From contig NZ_JAVDDV010000007.1 in the NCBI RefSeq assembly GCF_030848565.1, positions 124,001-188,000 of the forward strand: a stretch of 64,000 nt of DNA, written 5' to 3'. Below are positions 25,441-33,509 of the stretch, piece by piece; position 1 is the stretch's first letter, and each line of letters starts with the position of its first letter. This DNA is from Natronolimnohabitans sp. A-GB9. Lineage in GTDB: Archaea > Halobacteriota > Halobacteria > Halobacteriales > Natrialbaceae. Below the pieces are notes generated by a model, which ran no database searches, was not told the DNA's origin, and saw only the letters and a program-made list of their open reading frames with translations. A program made the position numbers and the translations under genes.

Positions 25441-28400
25441 AGCCGGCGCTAACAGCGTCGATTGCGATATCGATCGCTGTTTCGGTCGAAATCTCGCCGT
25501 CACTACCTGCCTCTCCAAATCGACTCTCTAGATTGGCTTCCTCGATCTCGATCTCCGCTGAATCCTCTCTATCCTGACTTTGAACCGTAAGTTCACTGGT
25601 CCCAGCGTCGTCGATGCTGGTATCCCACTCGAGTGTGATCTGCTCGTCATCGTCTTCCTCCAGGAGACTCTCGAGCGTTACTTCCTTTGTATCGACAGTT
25701 CGATTGTCGGCCGTAAGCGTAATCTGCTGTGTCTCGGTCGACTCTATTCTGTCCTGGTATCGGCTGGTGATCGTCGCAGAGACTGTCGCGTCCTCACCAG
25801 CAGTCACGTTCTCCTCGACGTCGTCGATCTCGACCTCGAAGATACCCTCCGCCTCGAGTTCCCAGGTGAACCGTGGATAGTCGTCGGGAATCGCAATCCA
25901 GGGGCCACCCTCTTCTTCGAATTTGAGGTTCCCCATCCGTCCATCCTGGTTCACGTCGATACCGGTCATCTCGTCTTTACTCCGTCCGTTCCAGTCGAGT
26001 GTGGGGTCCGGCGCACCCCAGTCGACGTCGTTGACGCCGTAAGGCTCTTCGGTGTTTCGCCAGTAGACGCTCTCAGCGAACGTATCGCCTTGGGTACTCT
26101 CACGCCAACTACCCAGGACCGTTCCAACGACCGCACCGGTCGCGTCGTCGAATCCCTCCGCGCTGGTGATCGTATACATCTGTTCGAACGTGGAGTCCCG
26201 ATAGGACGACGTCCCAATGAGTCCACCTGCGTGACTCCGATCCGGTGGGCTGCTGAACCCGTACCCGTTATACTTCTCCCCGTCGGCGATTACCGTCATG
26301 TTCTGTGTGTAGCCGACGGACACTTCGGTCTGGAACGTCGACCGACCGACCAAGCCACCGATTCCTTCACCGTTCATACCGTCTCTGTTCGGCCCACCGA
26401 TGACGGTCCCTTCCGCGACGAGTTCGTTGTCGAGACTGGCGTGGACGCCGTCACCGATTAGCCCACCGACGAGTTGCTCTTCGGCCTCCACTCTGCCTTC
26501 ACTCCGTGACTGGATCACTTCCCCGCCGGCCTGTCCGACGAGTGCTCCGACGTGTTGTCGTCCGTGGACATCTACGTCCGCCAGCCTGACGTTCTCAATC
26601 GTCGAACCGGAGCCGATCGGATCGACGTTCGTCGTGTGGCCAGTTGCACCGAACAGTCCAACGAACCGCTCGTCCGGCCGGTCGATATACAATCCATCAA
26701 TCAGATGGCCGTTACCGTCGAACGTTCCCTTGAACGAGCCACTGGAAGTCCCATCGTCTACGTCGCTGTTAGCGTATTCGTTACCGTCCTGGCCGATCGG
26801 TTCGAATCCAGCACCGTCGCTCCAGAACTCCGTTCCGTGGGCGTCGATATTATCGACCAATTCGTAGTGGGCCTCGAGGTCGTGATCGTCGATACACTGG
26901 AGTTCGTCGACGGTACTCACTTGGTACGGATCGTCACTCGTACCACTTCCCTCGTAGTTGATCTCACTGCAGACAGGACCGTCGCGCTCGAGTACAACGA
27001 CGGTTTCCATCTCGTCGTCTACGACATCGTTTGCCTCGTCGTAGACCTCGGCCGTAACCCGGTGAGTGATCTCATCGTCGTCAGTCTCGTACTCGAAATC
27101 TACCGTTCCACCCCTCCAGTCATTATTGCCATACTCGATGGTCTGGATCTCGTCGCCGTCCGAATCCACTAATCGAGCAACGTAGTCGTCCGAATCGCCA
27201 CTGGCTCTGAGGACATCGGCTTCGATATCCACAGTCTGCCCCTGTTTAATCGGCTCCTCGACATCGAGATCGACTAGTTCGATATACTCGATTAGGTTGT
27301 CAGCGTCTGTCGTACTACTATCCGTCTCCGTCGTGATCGTTACCTGATCGTTCAGTCCCGGCTCTTCGACAGCACCCCACTGGAGTTCGGTTGTGCCGGT
27401 TTCGCCATCATCGAGTTCGACTGCCTCGATATCGACTACCTCCCCATCGAATCCCTCGAGTCCGACGAATTGCTGGTCGGTAACCGATCCTTCGTTCGTA
27501 ATCTCGACATCGGCTGTTAACGGCTCACCGGGCTTGACCGGATCGTTGAACTCGATATCATCGATAGTAAACGTCGGCTCGTCATCGACGACGATGAACG
27601 TCCCTTGTTCATCTAACGTGTCCCCTCCAGGGTCGGTCTTAACATCGTACTGATACTCGTTTCCAGGTTCGACACCAATGGTGTTTCCACCGTTGCCTGT
27701 TCGGAAAAAGTGATTTCCACCTTCCCACTCACTTTGATCATCCGTTCGTATCTTTTCACCCGACTCGATCGCCGCTTTCGACGTTATCTCGCGTTCCTCG
27801 ATCAGATCACCCGACTCATCACGGATCGAAAGAGTAGCAGTAACTGTCTCTTCGGAGTCGCCGTCGTTCCTCAGTGTAGTATTGATATGGAAATCAGTAC
27901 CATCTTCGACGACGTTGTCGGTGATCGTGTGTGGTTCCCCCTCACTGTGCGGAGTGAGACCGTTATCGTCCTCAACCAGGAAATATGGCTGCGACTGTGG
28001 ATCACCGAAGCCGTTTATTTTGACGACGACGGCATCTTCACCCAGCTCAGTCGGTCCGTCTACAGTGATATCCCACTCGTCGACGTCCGCTTTCTCATCA
28101 CTGAAGTGCTGTGCCCATCCTTCAGCATACGTGCTTTCGATCCTGAGAGCAAGATGATCTCCAGTGGGGTTTTCCTTTACTTGCTCGAGATCCTCAGCCG
28201 CCTCCATCGCAGTCTCGGGATTGTTTCGTATCTGTGTGGATGATTTCTCATCGGTCCCACTGGTGATCTGCATGAGATCCAGTTCGAGAGTGCCATCAGA
28301 ATCAAACCCTGTCTCCGGCGGGGATTCGATTCTGACTCCAGAGTCAGTTTGCTCCCAGATCGCACCACCTTGATGAGCGATCGTCCGGTCGTCGAGTTCG

Positions 28401-28774
28401 TACTCGAGTGCACCGAGAGTCACGGAATCCCCCGAACGGGTCTCCGATGGATTCTCTGAATCGTTGTACCAAGCGACCTCGAGCTCGCCGTCCTCGACGA
28501 CGGACAGGTCGGCGTCGGGTGGCACCTCGAGCGGTTGCGGATCGTCCGAAATCGTCGCCGTCGCGAGCGACTGATCGGTCTGGCTCATATACGTCACGGC
28601 ACGCTCCCGTTCGCTTTCGCTTTGTAATGCGTCGAACAGGGGTCCGGCAGCGACGAAAACCAGCATCGCGCCGAGGATCACCATCGCAAAGAGCAACACC
28701 AGTCCGAGTATCGGCGCAGCTGCACGGTCTTCGGAGTCCCCACCCCGTTCTTCGGGACGCTCCCACGACTTCAT
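25439..28774 (-). CDS. Giant pilin-anchored surface protein with CARDB-like and GLUG repeats
   Basis: The 1,111 residues start with a short charged leader, then a pilin-like hydrophobic helix APILGLVLLFAMVILGAM (about 20-45). This resembles the N-terminal domain of archaeal type IV pilin/DUF7289 proteins. The rest is extracellular and very acidic. It includes several Ig/CARDB-like stretches with DVEITNEGSVTDQQFV- and DVEEPIKQGQTVDIEADV-type sequences (about 300-600). From about residue 605 it has GSGTSDDPYQVSTVDELQ and a string of GLUG motifs (FVGLFGATG, VGALVGQAG, VGGLIGDG, IGGLVGRS, AGGLIGTSS) to about 900. A final CARDB-like domain follows. GC content is visibly lower than in the neighbours. 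The leaderless start is supported by a TATA box. Confidence 0.82.
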   Translation of the reverse strand: MKSWERPEERGGDSEDRAAAPILGLVLLFAMVILGAMLVFVAAGPLFDALQSESERERAVTYMSQTDQSLATATISDDPQPLEVPPDADLSVVEDGELEVAWYNDSENPSETRSGDSVTLGALEYELDDRTIAHQGGAIWEQTDSGVRIESPPETGFDSDGTLELDLMQITSGTDEKSSTQIRNNPETAMEAAEDLEQVKENPTGDHLALRIESTYAEGWAQHFSDEKADVDEWDITVDGPTELGEDAVVVKINGFGDPQSQPYFLVEDDNGLTPHSEGEPHTITDNVVEDGTDFHINTTLRNDGDSEETVTATLSIRDESGDLIEEREITSKAAIESGEKIRTDDQSEWEGGNHFFRTGNGGNTIGVEPGNEYQYDVKTDPGGDTLDEQGTFIVVDDEPTFTIDDIEFNDPVKPGEPLTADVEITNEGSVTDQQFVGLEGFDGEVVDIEAVELDDGETGTTELQWGAVEEPGLNDQVTITTETDSSTTDADNLIEYIELVDLDVEEPIKQGQTVDIEADVLRASGDSDDYVARLVDSDGDEIQTIEYGNNDWRGGTVDFEYETDDDEITHRVTAEVYDEANDVVDDEMETVVVLERDGPVCSEINYEGSGTSDDPYQVSTVDELQCIDDHDLEAHYELVDNIDAHGTEFWSDGAGFEPIGQDGNEYANSDVDDGTSSGSFKGTFDGNGHLIDGLYIDRPDERFVGLFGATGHTTNVDPIGSGSTIENVRLADVDVHGRQHVGALVGQAGGEVIQSRSEGRVEAEEQLVGGLIGDGVHASLDNELVAEGTVIGGPNRDGMNGEGIGGLVGRSTFQTEVSVGYTQNMTVIADGEKYNGYGFSSPPDRSHAGGLIGTSSYRDSTFEQMYTITSAEGFDDATGAVVGTVLGSWRESTQGDTFAESVYWRNTEEPYGVNDVDWGAPDPTLDWNGRSKDEMTGIDVNQDGRMGNLKFEEEGGPWIAIPDDYPRFTWELEAEGIFEVEIDDVEENVTAGEDATVSATITSRYQDRIESTETQQITLTADNRTVDTKEVTLESLLEEDDDEQITLEWDTSIDDAGTSELTVQSQDREDSAEIEIEEANLESRFGEAGSDGEISTETAIDIAIDAVSAG

Positions 28775-28796
28775 TTACTGAAATCCATTCACGATG

Positions 28797-28806
28797 TATT
28801 ATATAT
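28797..28806 (-). promoter_or_regulatory. TATA box of the large surface protein gene
   Basis: The plus-strand sequence TATTATATAT is a strong AT box 23-32 bp upstream of the start at 28774, indicating a leaderless mRNA. The remaining spacer to 29017 shows no convincing gene. Confidence 0.6.
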
Positions 28807-29017
28807 CTTCATGGTGATTCCAACGAACTGACTCTGACAGCGATCGACGCGACGGGACCGAACGAGGCCGCCAGACGGGGAGTGGACACTCGCACGCCGG
28901 TTCACTCTCACGAATCGGCCGCGATGCCACACCGTCGTCGACAACCGCCTCGAGGACACCGTCACCGACGCCGGTCGTCACACCGTGGGTTCACCGCCGG
29001 TGGAACACCTGGCCGTA

Positions 29018-29563
29018 TCAATCCTCGAGACACTCGATCTCGAGTTGTCGCTCGAGTTCGATCGTCACCTCGTCGTCGCTGGCGATGACCGAAATCGAGA
29101 CTGTCGCCGACCGTGACTCTTGATCGCCGGATCCGAAGAACCCACTCGCTGGACAGCGGAAGTCGCCTTTTGCGACGCCTAATCCCTCGTCGTGTTCGAC
29201 TCGAAGTCCGTCGCCGCCAGTGATGTCGTCGTTGTCCGACTCGATCGAGACGTCGTCGATTGTCAACCCGCCGTCGGGGGTGTTGTCCTCGAGGGTGAGC
29301 AGCTCTCGATCGTTGTATTCGTAGTCGCCACAGAGACCGAAAAAGCAGCCACCACCATCGTCGGCGTCGTCACTGTCCAACTCGAGCGTTCGATCGTCGA
29401 GTTCGTCGTCGTACTCGAGTCCGAGATACGCGTCCTCGTCGTCGGCCGTCTGGACCCCGACTCCCCGATCGGCAACGAGCGAGTCGAACGCACCGCTCGG
29501 TGCGACGACGAGCAGCGCGCCGACGAGTAGCAGTCCAGCACCGAGATACGTGAGCGATCGCAT
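29018..29563 (-). CDS. DUF1102-like exported surface protein A
   Basis: The 181 residues have an N-terminal hydrophobic signal (YLGAGLLLVGALLVVAPSGAF). The hallmark LVADRGVGVQTADDEDAYLG follows directly and is shared with the proteins at 30241 and 31472 (pattern ADRxVxVxTAxDxxAYLxLE). The mature part is Asp-rich with cysteines in GGCFFGLCGD, FRCPAS and IECLED that could form two disulfides. The form is like small camelysin/TasA-type beta-sandwich subunits. It lies 20 bp downstream of the membrane-anchored wHTH gene on the same strand, which suggests one operon. Its function is inferred only. Confidence 0.72.
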   Translation of the reverse strand: MRSLTYLGAGLLLVGALLVVAPSGAFDSLVADRGVGVQTADDEDAYLGLEYDDELDDRTLELDSDDADDGGGCFFGLCGDYEYNDRELLTLEDNTPDGGLTIDDVSIESDNDDITGGDGLRVEHDEGLGVAKGDFRCPASGFFGSGDQESRSATVSISVIASDDEVTIELERQLEIECLED

Positions 29564-29583
29564 CTGTTCTATCGATTCGACTG

Positions 29584-30120
29584 TTATGGTGGTTTTTCCA
29601 TCTCACCCAGACGCATCCGTCGGCTCTGTACCACGTGCACGATCGCCGACACCGCGAACAGCGCGAACACGAGCGTCGCCCAGCCGAGTTCGGGTACCGT
29701 CTCGGTCGGCACGACCTCGAGCCACAGTCCAGCCATCACAATCGCCGCGAGCACCGAGAGGCCGAGGTAGTACAGCCCCCACGGAATCGAGTTCTCCGGG
29801 ACGACGTCGAGGTAGACCTCGAGTTGGCTCGCCTCGTCGGTGAGCTCGACGGTTCGGTCGTCGAACTCGATCATGTCCGCACGCTCGAGCGTGGGCAGGT
29901 GTTGCTGCTGGAGCGCAGTGTAGACGCGCTTGCGCTCGCTCGAGGTTAGTTCCTCGATCTCCTTGTCGAGTTCCCAGGCGGCGACGTGTTCGGCGAGGTC
30001 GCCGAGTTCGACGGGTTCGTCCTCGCGTTTGCAGTAGTGGATGGCGTACCGACGCCGATGGTTACTCAGCAGGTCGAAAATCTCCCCGCGACCTGGCCGT
30101 GTCTCACCCTGTGTCCCCAT
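29584..30120 (-). CDS. Membrane-anchored winged-helix regulator (DUF7344-like)
   Basis: The 178 residues have an N-terminal winged helix beginning EIFDLLSNHRRRYAIHYC and continuing DLAEHVAAWELDKE. SSERKRVYTALQQQHLPTLE follows, then ADMIEFDDRTVELTDEA, the typical haloarchaeal DUF7344-type HTH. Two transmembrane helices come next (WGLYYLGLSVLAAIVMAGLW, WATLVFALFAVSAIVHVV) and a short basic tail. The protein would bind DNA while tethered to the membrane. It precedes the DUF1102-like gene 29018-29563 and is likely a regulator of the surface island (inference). ATG 30120 is chosen on domain start. Confidence 0.78.
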   Translation of the reverse strand: MGTQGETRPGRGEIFDLLSNHRRRYAIHYCKREDEPVELGDLAEHVAAWELDKEIEELTSSERKRVYTALQQQHLPTLERADMIEFDDRTVELTDEASQLEVYLDVVPENSIPWGLYYLGLSVLAAIVMAGLWLEVVPTETVPELGWATLVFALFAVSAIVHVVQSRRMRLGEMEKPP

Positions 30121-30240
30121 TGAAACCCGTACTGGATGTTCCTGATTTGGGATCGATAAGTATTCTGGCCAATTCCGGTCGGCTGGGAACACGAGCCGAT
30201 CGACTGACTCTCCACCGACGGTCGGTGTCTCGAGACAAGG

Positions 30241-31068
30241 CTAACACTGGACGCCATCGACGTCGGTCTGCTCGTCCGAAACCGTGCCGCTGACGTCCGC
30301 GTTGTTCCCGATCTCGACCGATCCACAGGCTGTCACGTCGCCGTCGATTTCGGCGTTGTTCCCGATCGTGACGTCCCCGCCAGCGACGATATCACCACTG
30401 ACGAGGTTGTTCGAGACCGTGATATCGCCCTGGGAGACGATCTCTCCGACGTTCGCATTGTTGTCGACGGTCACCGAGCCGCCACTGGAGATCGTCCCAT
30501 CGACGGCAACGTTGTTGTCGACTGTGACGTCGCCGCCAGTGGTGACGTCGCCGTCTTCGTCGGTCGAAATCTCGAGGGGGTCGTCCGTCCCACACGTCAC
30601 AGGGACGAACGCGGCCGTCGTTCGCGTCGCGTCGACGCTCGAGGACGTGGCCGACGCGACGAACTCCAGTTCGACCTGGTAGGCACCGTCGACCGTTCCC
30701 GCGTCGGTACACGCGAGTTCCACGTCGAACGTGCCAGTCTCGCTTCCCTGCTGAACCGTCGCCTCGAGCGACGACGCCGTCGCGTCGCCGTCGCCAGAGA
30801 GGCCAACGACGGAGGCGTCGATATCGTCCTGCTCGAGCCCGCCGAGGCCGTCGGTCAGCGTGTAGACGACCGTAGTCTCCGTCGGCGAGTCGATAGCAGC
30901 CGACGACGAGCGATCCTCGAGACCGAGGTAGGCCTCCGAGTCAGGGGCGGTCTCGACGCTCACGCCGCGATCGGCGGCGATCGTCCCGAATCCGAAGGTC
31001 GGCCCGGCCATGACTACCGCTCCGAGGACGATTAACCCGATCGCGACGACTGAAAGTATCCGTGACAT
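30241..31068 (-). CDS. DUF1102-like exported protein B with bactofilin-like beta-solenoid repeats
   Basis: The 275-residue protein has a signal helix (LSVVAIGLIVLGAVVMAGP). The DUF1102 hallmark AADRGVSVETAPDSEAYLG follows at 31-49, then a beta-rich domain to about 165. From 178 to 266 there are five repeats of 17-19 residues: GGDVTVDNNVAVDG, GGSVTVDNNANVGE, GDITVSNNLVSGD, GDVTIGNNAEIDGD and GSVEIGNNADVSG. This is the pattern of polymer-forming bactofilin-type right-handed beta-helices. Cys120, 159, 248 and 275 may form disulfides. A role as a self-assembling cell-surface subunit is inferred. It is divergent from the third DUF1102 gene at 31472. Confidence 0.78.
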   Translation of the reverse strand: MSRILSVVAIGLIVLGAVVMAGPTFGFGTIAADRGVSVETAPDSEAYLGLEDRSSSAAIDSPTETTVVYTLTDGLGGLEQDDIDASVVGLSGDGDATASSLEATVQQGSETGTFDVELACTDAGTVDGAYQVELEFVASATSSSVDATRTTAAFVPVTCGTDDPLEISTDEDGDVTTGGDVTVDNNVAVDGTISSGGSVTVDNNANVGEIVSQGDITVSNNLVSGDIVAGGDVTIGNNAEIDGDVTACGSVEIGNNADVSGTVSDEQTDVDGVQC

Positions 31069-31471
31069 GTAGGGATAGGAGATATTCCGTACAAAGACTA
31101 CGGTGTGTGGACGTATAAGATCACGGTACTGTTCAAGAATGACATACAATGGAGCGCGACGCCGGGTGGGATATGACAACGTGGCCGGTCGTGACAGTCG
31201 TCGCGAGCGTGATGGATGTGACAGTGACTCGATCCACCGTGTGACTCGGATACATGCGTATTGATATCTATGTGTGTTCCAGGAACCGGCGTTTTCGGCA
31301 GTTCAGGCCGGGCTTGAAGCCGGTATGGATTGCCCTGTAGCGAGTATTATCAGGTCTGTAGAGTATCTTGGCACTCAATACGAAGTGGGTGGCGCTCCAA
31401 GGGTGGAGTAAGAACCGCGGCCCGGACCCCACGGGTGAGGGTCACGGCGCGGTTAGATGGAGATCACAAAC
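31069..31471. promoter_or_regulatory. Divergent regulatory region with structured leader
   Basis: This 403-bp spacer has no gene. Two hairpins lie just upstream of the rightward gene. CTCCA/TGGAG is at 31395-31408. AACCGCG (31413-31419) pairs with CGCGGTT (31448-31454) and encloses GACCC/GGGTC (31425-31429, 31439-31443). A TATA-like GAGTATTATC near 31341 would give a leader of about 100 nt. CTTATACG on the minus strand near 31112 may serve the leftward gene. Confidence 0.5.
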
Positions 31472-32023
31472 ATGAGCATGAACCGACGCAATGTGTTAGT
31501 TGGATTGGGTACGATCGTCGCGGGCGGTGGCGCTGCACTGGGGACGGGCGCGTTCAGTAGCGTGGAAGCCGATCGAGACGTGACCGTCGAGACTGCGGGT
31601 GACGGGAGTGCGTACCTCGAGATGGAAGGTGACGATGACTACGTGACTGACGGTGGCGGTGATGACGATACACTGGAACTCGATCTCGGCGGACCTGACG
31701 GTGACAGCGGTTTCAACCGGGATGCAACCACCGTCGTTGAAGGAATCGTCACGCTACGGAACAATGCAGCAGACGGTACAGATATCGAAGTCGGATTCGG
31801 AGAGACAGGTGACTTAGATGACTCGACACAGGTCACGGTAAACGATGGCGATGGGAACGTTGCGGATGTGGAGTTCTACTTCGACGATCTCGATGATGGG
31901 ACTACACCAACTGTCGAAGACAATGATGAGGCACACCTCAACGCCAAAATTGAGGTCAATAGTGACACTGATATAGACGACTCAGCAGAGATAACGATCG
32001 TCGCCGAAGAGACAGCAGACTGA
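31472..32023 (+). CDS. DUF1102-like exported protein C (SipW-type/Tat-like signal)
   Basis: The 183 residues begin MNRRNVLVGLGTIVAGGGA and continue LGTGAFSSVEADRDVTVET. The GTGAFSSVEADR segment is the signature of SipW-type signal peptides. The paired Arg also makes a Tat route possible. The mature protein is small and acidic, with beta-strand-like runs TVVEGIVTLRNNAADGTD and VADVEFYFDDLDDG, like camelysin/TasA subunits. GC content is lower than average. The start is ATG 31472, and ATG 31457 is an alternative. It opens a rightward series ending with the signal peptidase. Being the first cistron after a structured leader, it may be the major subunit. Confidence 0.78.
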   Translation: MSMNRRNVLVGLGTIVAGGGAALGTGAFSSVEADRDVTVETAGDGSAYLEMEGDDDYVTDGGGDDDTLELDLGGPDGDSGFNRDATTVVEGIVTLRNNAADGTDIEVGFGETGDLDDSTQVTVNDGDGNVADVEFYFDDLDDGTTPTVEDNDEAHLNAKIEVNSDTDIDDSAEITIVAEETAD

Positions 32024-32114
32024 AGGGAAAGAGTATTCGTCCCTGATCCCTCTACGAAATTTCGGTTTACCGATCGCTGAAAGACACCCGACTCGCATAG
32101 ATAGGACGCCATTT

Positions 32115-33284
32115 GTGATCGCTCGACAGCCATCCACCAAGATCCTGCTTACTGCTGCGGCAGTCTGCTTTCTGTTCGGACTCGCAGTCCCGACAGTCGC
32201 GATCACGGTGGGTGAGGATTCAGCGAGCGACGACGTCGTCCTCGAGCCGACCTCCCAGTACGCCGTGGTCCACGACGACGAACTCCGCCTCGATCTCGAG
32301 GCGCTCAACGAGCGTGCAGTCACGCACACGGACGGTGTGTTCGCGATCACGGTCACCGACGACACTGTCGAGGCGGTCTGGCTCGAGAACGACGTCGACG
32401 GCCTCGAGTTCTACAGCACTGCCGATCCGACGACCGAGATTACCGACTCGAGCCCGCTCGAGCCGGCGGCGGGTGAGACGATCGCCGTCGGCGCCGCGGT
32501 CGATACGCGCATCGCCCAGCAGGGAACGGAGACGTTCTCGGTACACGTCGCCTACGAAGACGAGGACGGGAGCGACGGCGAGGACGATTCCGACGACGAC
32601 GAGCCGAAGGTCGTCGCCCTCGAGTCACTGGCGGTCGGCGAGTCGACAGTCGCGGTCGGCGACTCGGTGGTCGTGAACGCGACCTACCGCAATCACGGCT
32701 CGGAGACGAAACAGACGACGGCGGCGTTGGTCGTCGACGGAACCATCGTCGACACCGAGACGGTCGACCTGGAGCCCGATACCACCGAGACGGTTACGTT
32801 CGAGCGGTCGATGCAGTGGCCCGGGACGTACGAAGTCGGCGTCGATGGCGCGGCAAGCGAGTCGGTGACCGTCGAGGGGCCGCCAGTCGACGTCCTCGAG
32901 GCCGACGTCACCGAGACCGAACTCACGGCCGGTGGAGTCGGGACGGTCGAAGCGACGGTGTCGAACCCGACCGATCGGACGGTCGAACGCACCCTCGAGC
33001 TCGCGGTCGACGACATCGTCGTCGAGACGCGAACGGTGTCGATCGAGCCGAACGACGAGCGGACGGTCGCCTTCGAGCGACAGTTCGACGAGGCAGGGAC
33101 GTACGACGTCGCAGTCAGCGGCGTCACGGCCGGTTCGGTGACCGTCTCGGAGCCCGATCCCGTCTCCGTCGAGACCCGCGAGCTCTCGGCGGCGGCGACG
33201 GCAGCGCTCGCCCCGCCGATGGCGATGGGGCTGTTGTGTCTATCCATCGCCGCGAACCGACGCTGGGCGCTGGTGTCGACGTGA
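32115..33284 (+). CDS. Exported CARDB-type surface protein with C-terminal anchor
   Basis: The 389-residue protein has a signal helix (ILLTAAAVCFLFGLAVPTVA). A DUF1102-like first domain (about 35-160) is followed by an Asp/Ser linker. Two CARDB-like Ig domains come next: VALESLAVGESTVAVGDSVV (about 172-255) and VLEADVTETELTAGGVGTVE (about 260-345). A C-terminal hydrophobic helix near ALAPPMAMGLLCLSIAA ends in Arg. It would sit on the cell surface and could hold or cap a fibre (inference). The start is GTG 32115. It lies between DUF1102 protein C and the signal peptidase on one strand. Confidence 0.72.
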   Translation: MIARQPSTKILLTAAAVCFLFGLAVPTVAITVGEDSASDDVVLEPTSQYAVVHDDELRLDLEALNERAVTHTDGVFAITVTDDTVEAVWLENDVDGLEFYSTADPTTEITDSSPLEPAAGETIAVGAAVDTRIAQQGTETFSVHVAYEDEDGSDGEDDSDDDEPKVVALESLAVGESTVAVGDSVVVNATYRNHGSETKQTTAALVVDGTIVDTETVDLEPDTTETVTFERSMQWPGTYEVGVDGAASESVTVEGPPVDVLEADVTETELTAGGVGTVEATVSNPTDRTVERTLELAVDDIVVETRTVSIEPNDERTVAFERQFDEAGTYDVAVSGVTAGSVTVSEPDPVSVETRELSAAATAALAPPMAMGLLCLSIAANRRWALVST

Positions 33285-33296
33285 TCGTCTTCGGTC

Positions 33297-33378
33297 GTAC
33301 GGTTTACTGGAAGTCATCGCCGGCGCAACCGCGACCCGGGCGGCGGTTGCGCCGGGAAACCGTTACAGCGATCCGTAT
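33297..33378. repeat. Palindromic intergenic element, type P3
   Basis: The 82 bp align with 55750-55831. The ends are GTACGGTTTACTGG and CAGCGATCCGTAT, and the core is CCGGCGCAACCGC-gacccgggc-GGCGGTTGCGCCGG. The paired changes (GTAACC in one copy, GCAACC in the other, with the opposite arm changed to match) support selection for or copying of the hairpin. Confidence 0.8.
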
Positions 33379-33509
33379 CAGGCCGAGCGCCGTGGTCGCC
33401 CGAGGCGTCCTCGAGAGGCTGGAACTCTCGCGGTTTTTATGGGGAACAGCACCCAACAGATCATGCCACTGAATAGTACTTCAACGATGACGGTCACCAA
33501 CAACTGACG

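Noticed and set aside
25580-26461. 293-codon plus-strand frame opposite the giant surface protein
   Set aside because: Antisense shadow with no motif or promoter.
31413-31454. tRNA-like or small RNA gene in the leader of DUF1102 protein C
   Set aside because: The nested hairpins lack a cloverleaf, T-arm GTTCRANNC and acceptor stem. They are better described as a structured leader.
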